From: Marinilabilia rubra
GTDB lineage: Bacteria; Bacteroidota; Bacteroidia; Bacteroidales; Marinilabiliaceae
DNA length: 64,000 bases
Direction of reading: 5' to 3'
Assembly (NCBI RefSeq): GCF_003121985.1
Contig: NZ_QEWP01000015.1
Coordinates: 37,844-101,843 of the forward strand
The notes under the pieces are model-generated. The model was not told the DNA's origin. It saw only the letters and a list, made by a program, of their open reading frames with translations, and did not search any database. The position numbers and the translations under genes are program-made. This document shows, one piece after another, positions 63,824 to 64,000 of the stretch. The number at the start of each line of letters is the position of its first letter. The first letter of the stretch is position 1.

Positions 63824-63874
63824 TCCCGAAGCATCGGGACCGCTCCAGCCTGATACTACTTAGAGATTGCTTTT

Positions 63875-63978
63875 CACTATCATCCGAGAGTTTTTTGAAA
63901 TTGAGAAGAAAATTGCTGCATCCCTTTATCCATAGAGGGATAATTGCTCGTTTTGAGAAAAAAAGTCGGATGACAGTG
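63875..63978. repeat. Inverted repeat at the right edge
   Basis: CACTATCATCCGA (63875-63887) and TCGGATGACAGTG (63966-63978) are inverted copies with one mismatch, separated by 78 bases. It may be an element end or a small MITE. The window ends too soon to decide. Confidence 0.4.
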
Positions 63979-64000
63979 GTATTTTCATTTGCTTGCTCTG

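Overview
The window comes from a Bacteroidota genome, most likely a free-living, polysaccharide-degrading, anaerobic or facultative member near Marinilabiliales/Bacteroidales. The evidence is indirect but consistent: a type IX secretion sorting domain, a GH97 enzyme, a triple-Y regulator, FucP-type fucose uptake, M56/TonB chimeras, promoters of the TTG-N19/20-TAnnTTTG type, and cysteate synthase, which in this phylum feeds sulfonolipids. No species can be named from the sequence alone.

Layout. 1-664: 5' part of purL (minus). 869-4613: an SDR oxidoreductase, a lipoprotein serpin and an Ldh-family dehydrogenase, separated by repeat-rich spacers. 5.0-5.4 kb: a decayed 42-bp coding minisatellite. 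5441-12487 (minus): tolC-like, RND adaptor and RND pump genes plus a small PII-like protein. 13.1-15.1 kb: nitroreductase and an AraC regulator. 15478-20728 (plus): L-fucose operon fucI, fucK-like, fucU, fucP. 20.8-30.4 kb (minus): TlpA thioredoxin, a nucleoside-hydrolase-like secreted protein, remnants of a carbohydrate-binding gene, a T9SS two-domain binding protein, a one-component triple-Y/LuxR regulator and GH97. 30.6-33.0 kb: a BlaI/M56 pair with a clear operator-promoter. 33.1-34.4 kb: cysteate synthase.

34.8-57.8 kb (minus) is one long cobalamin locus. A cobalamin riboswitch precedes a TonB receptor, a PepSY membrane protein, an exported CbiK chelatase, a BtuF-like and a BtuC-like protein, then cbiP, an L-threonine-phosphate decarboxylase-like gene, cbiB, cobT, cobS, cobC, cobU, cbiA, cbiL and four two-domain fusions (cbiH-cbiC, cbiE-cbiT, cbiG-cbiF, cbiJ-cbiD). 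Together these cover uptake, most of anaerobic corrin ring synthesis and nucleotide-loop assembly. No BtuD ATPase, uroporphyrinogen methyltransferase, adenosyltransferase or lower-ligand synthesis gene lies in the locus.

58.1-63.4 kb holds housekeeping genes: dapA, a 43-residue lipoprotein, gapA and aconitase. The right edge carries a 3' fragment of a tRNA, probably tRNA-Asn.

The spacers are unusually rich in small repeats: several MITE-like families with terminal inverted repeats, a 16-bp palindrome that appears nested inside other repeats and at the tRNA break, and repeats that supply stop codons of genes in the B12 locus.
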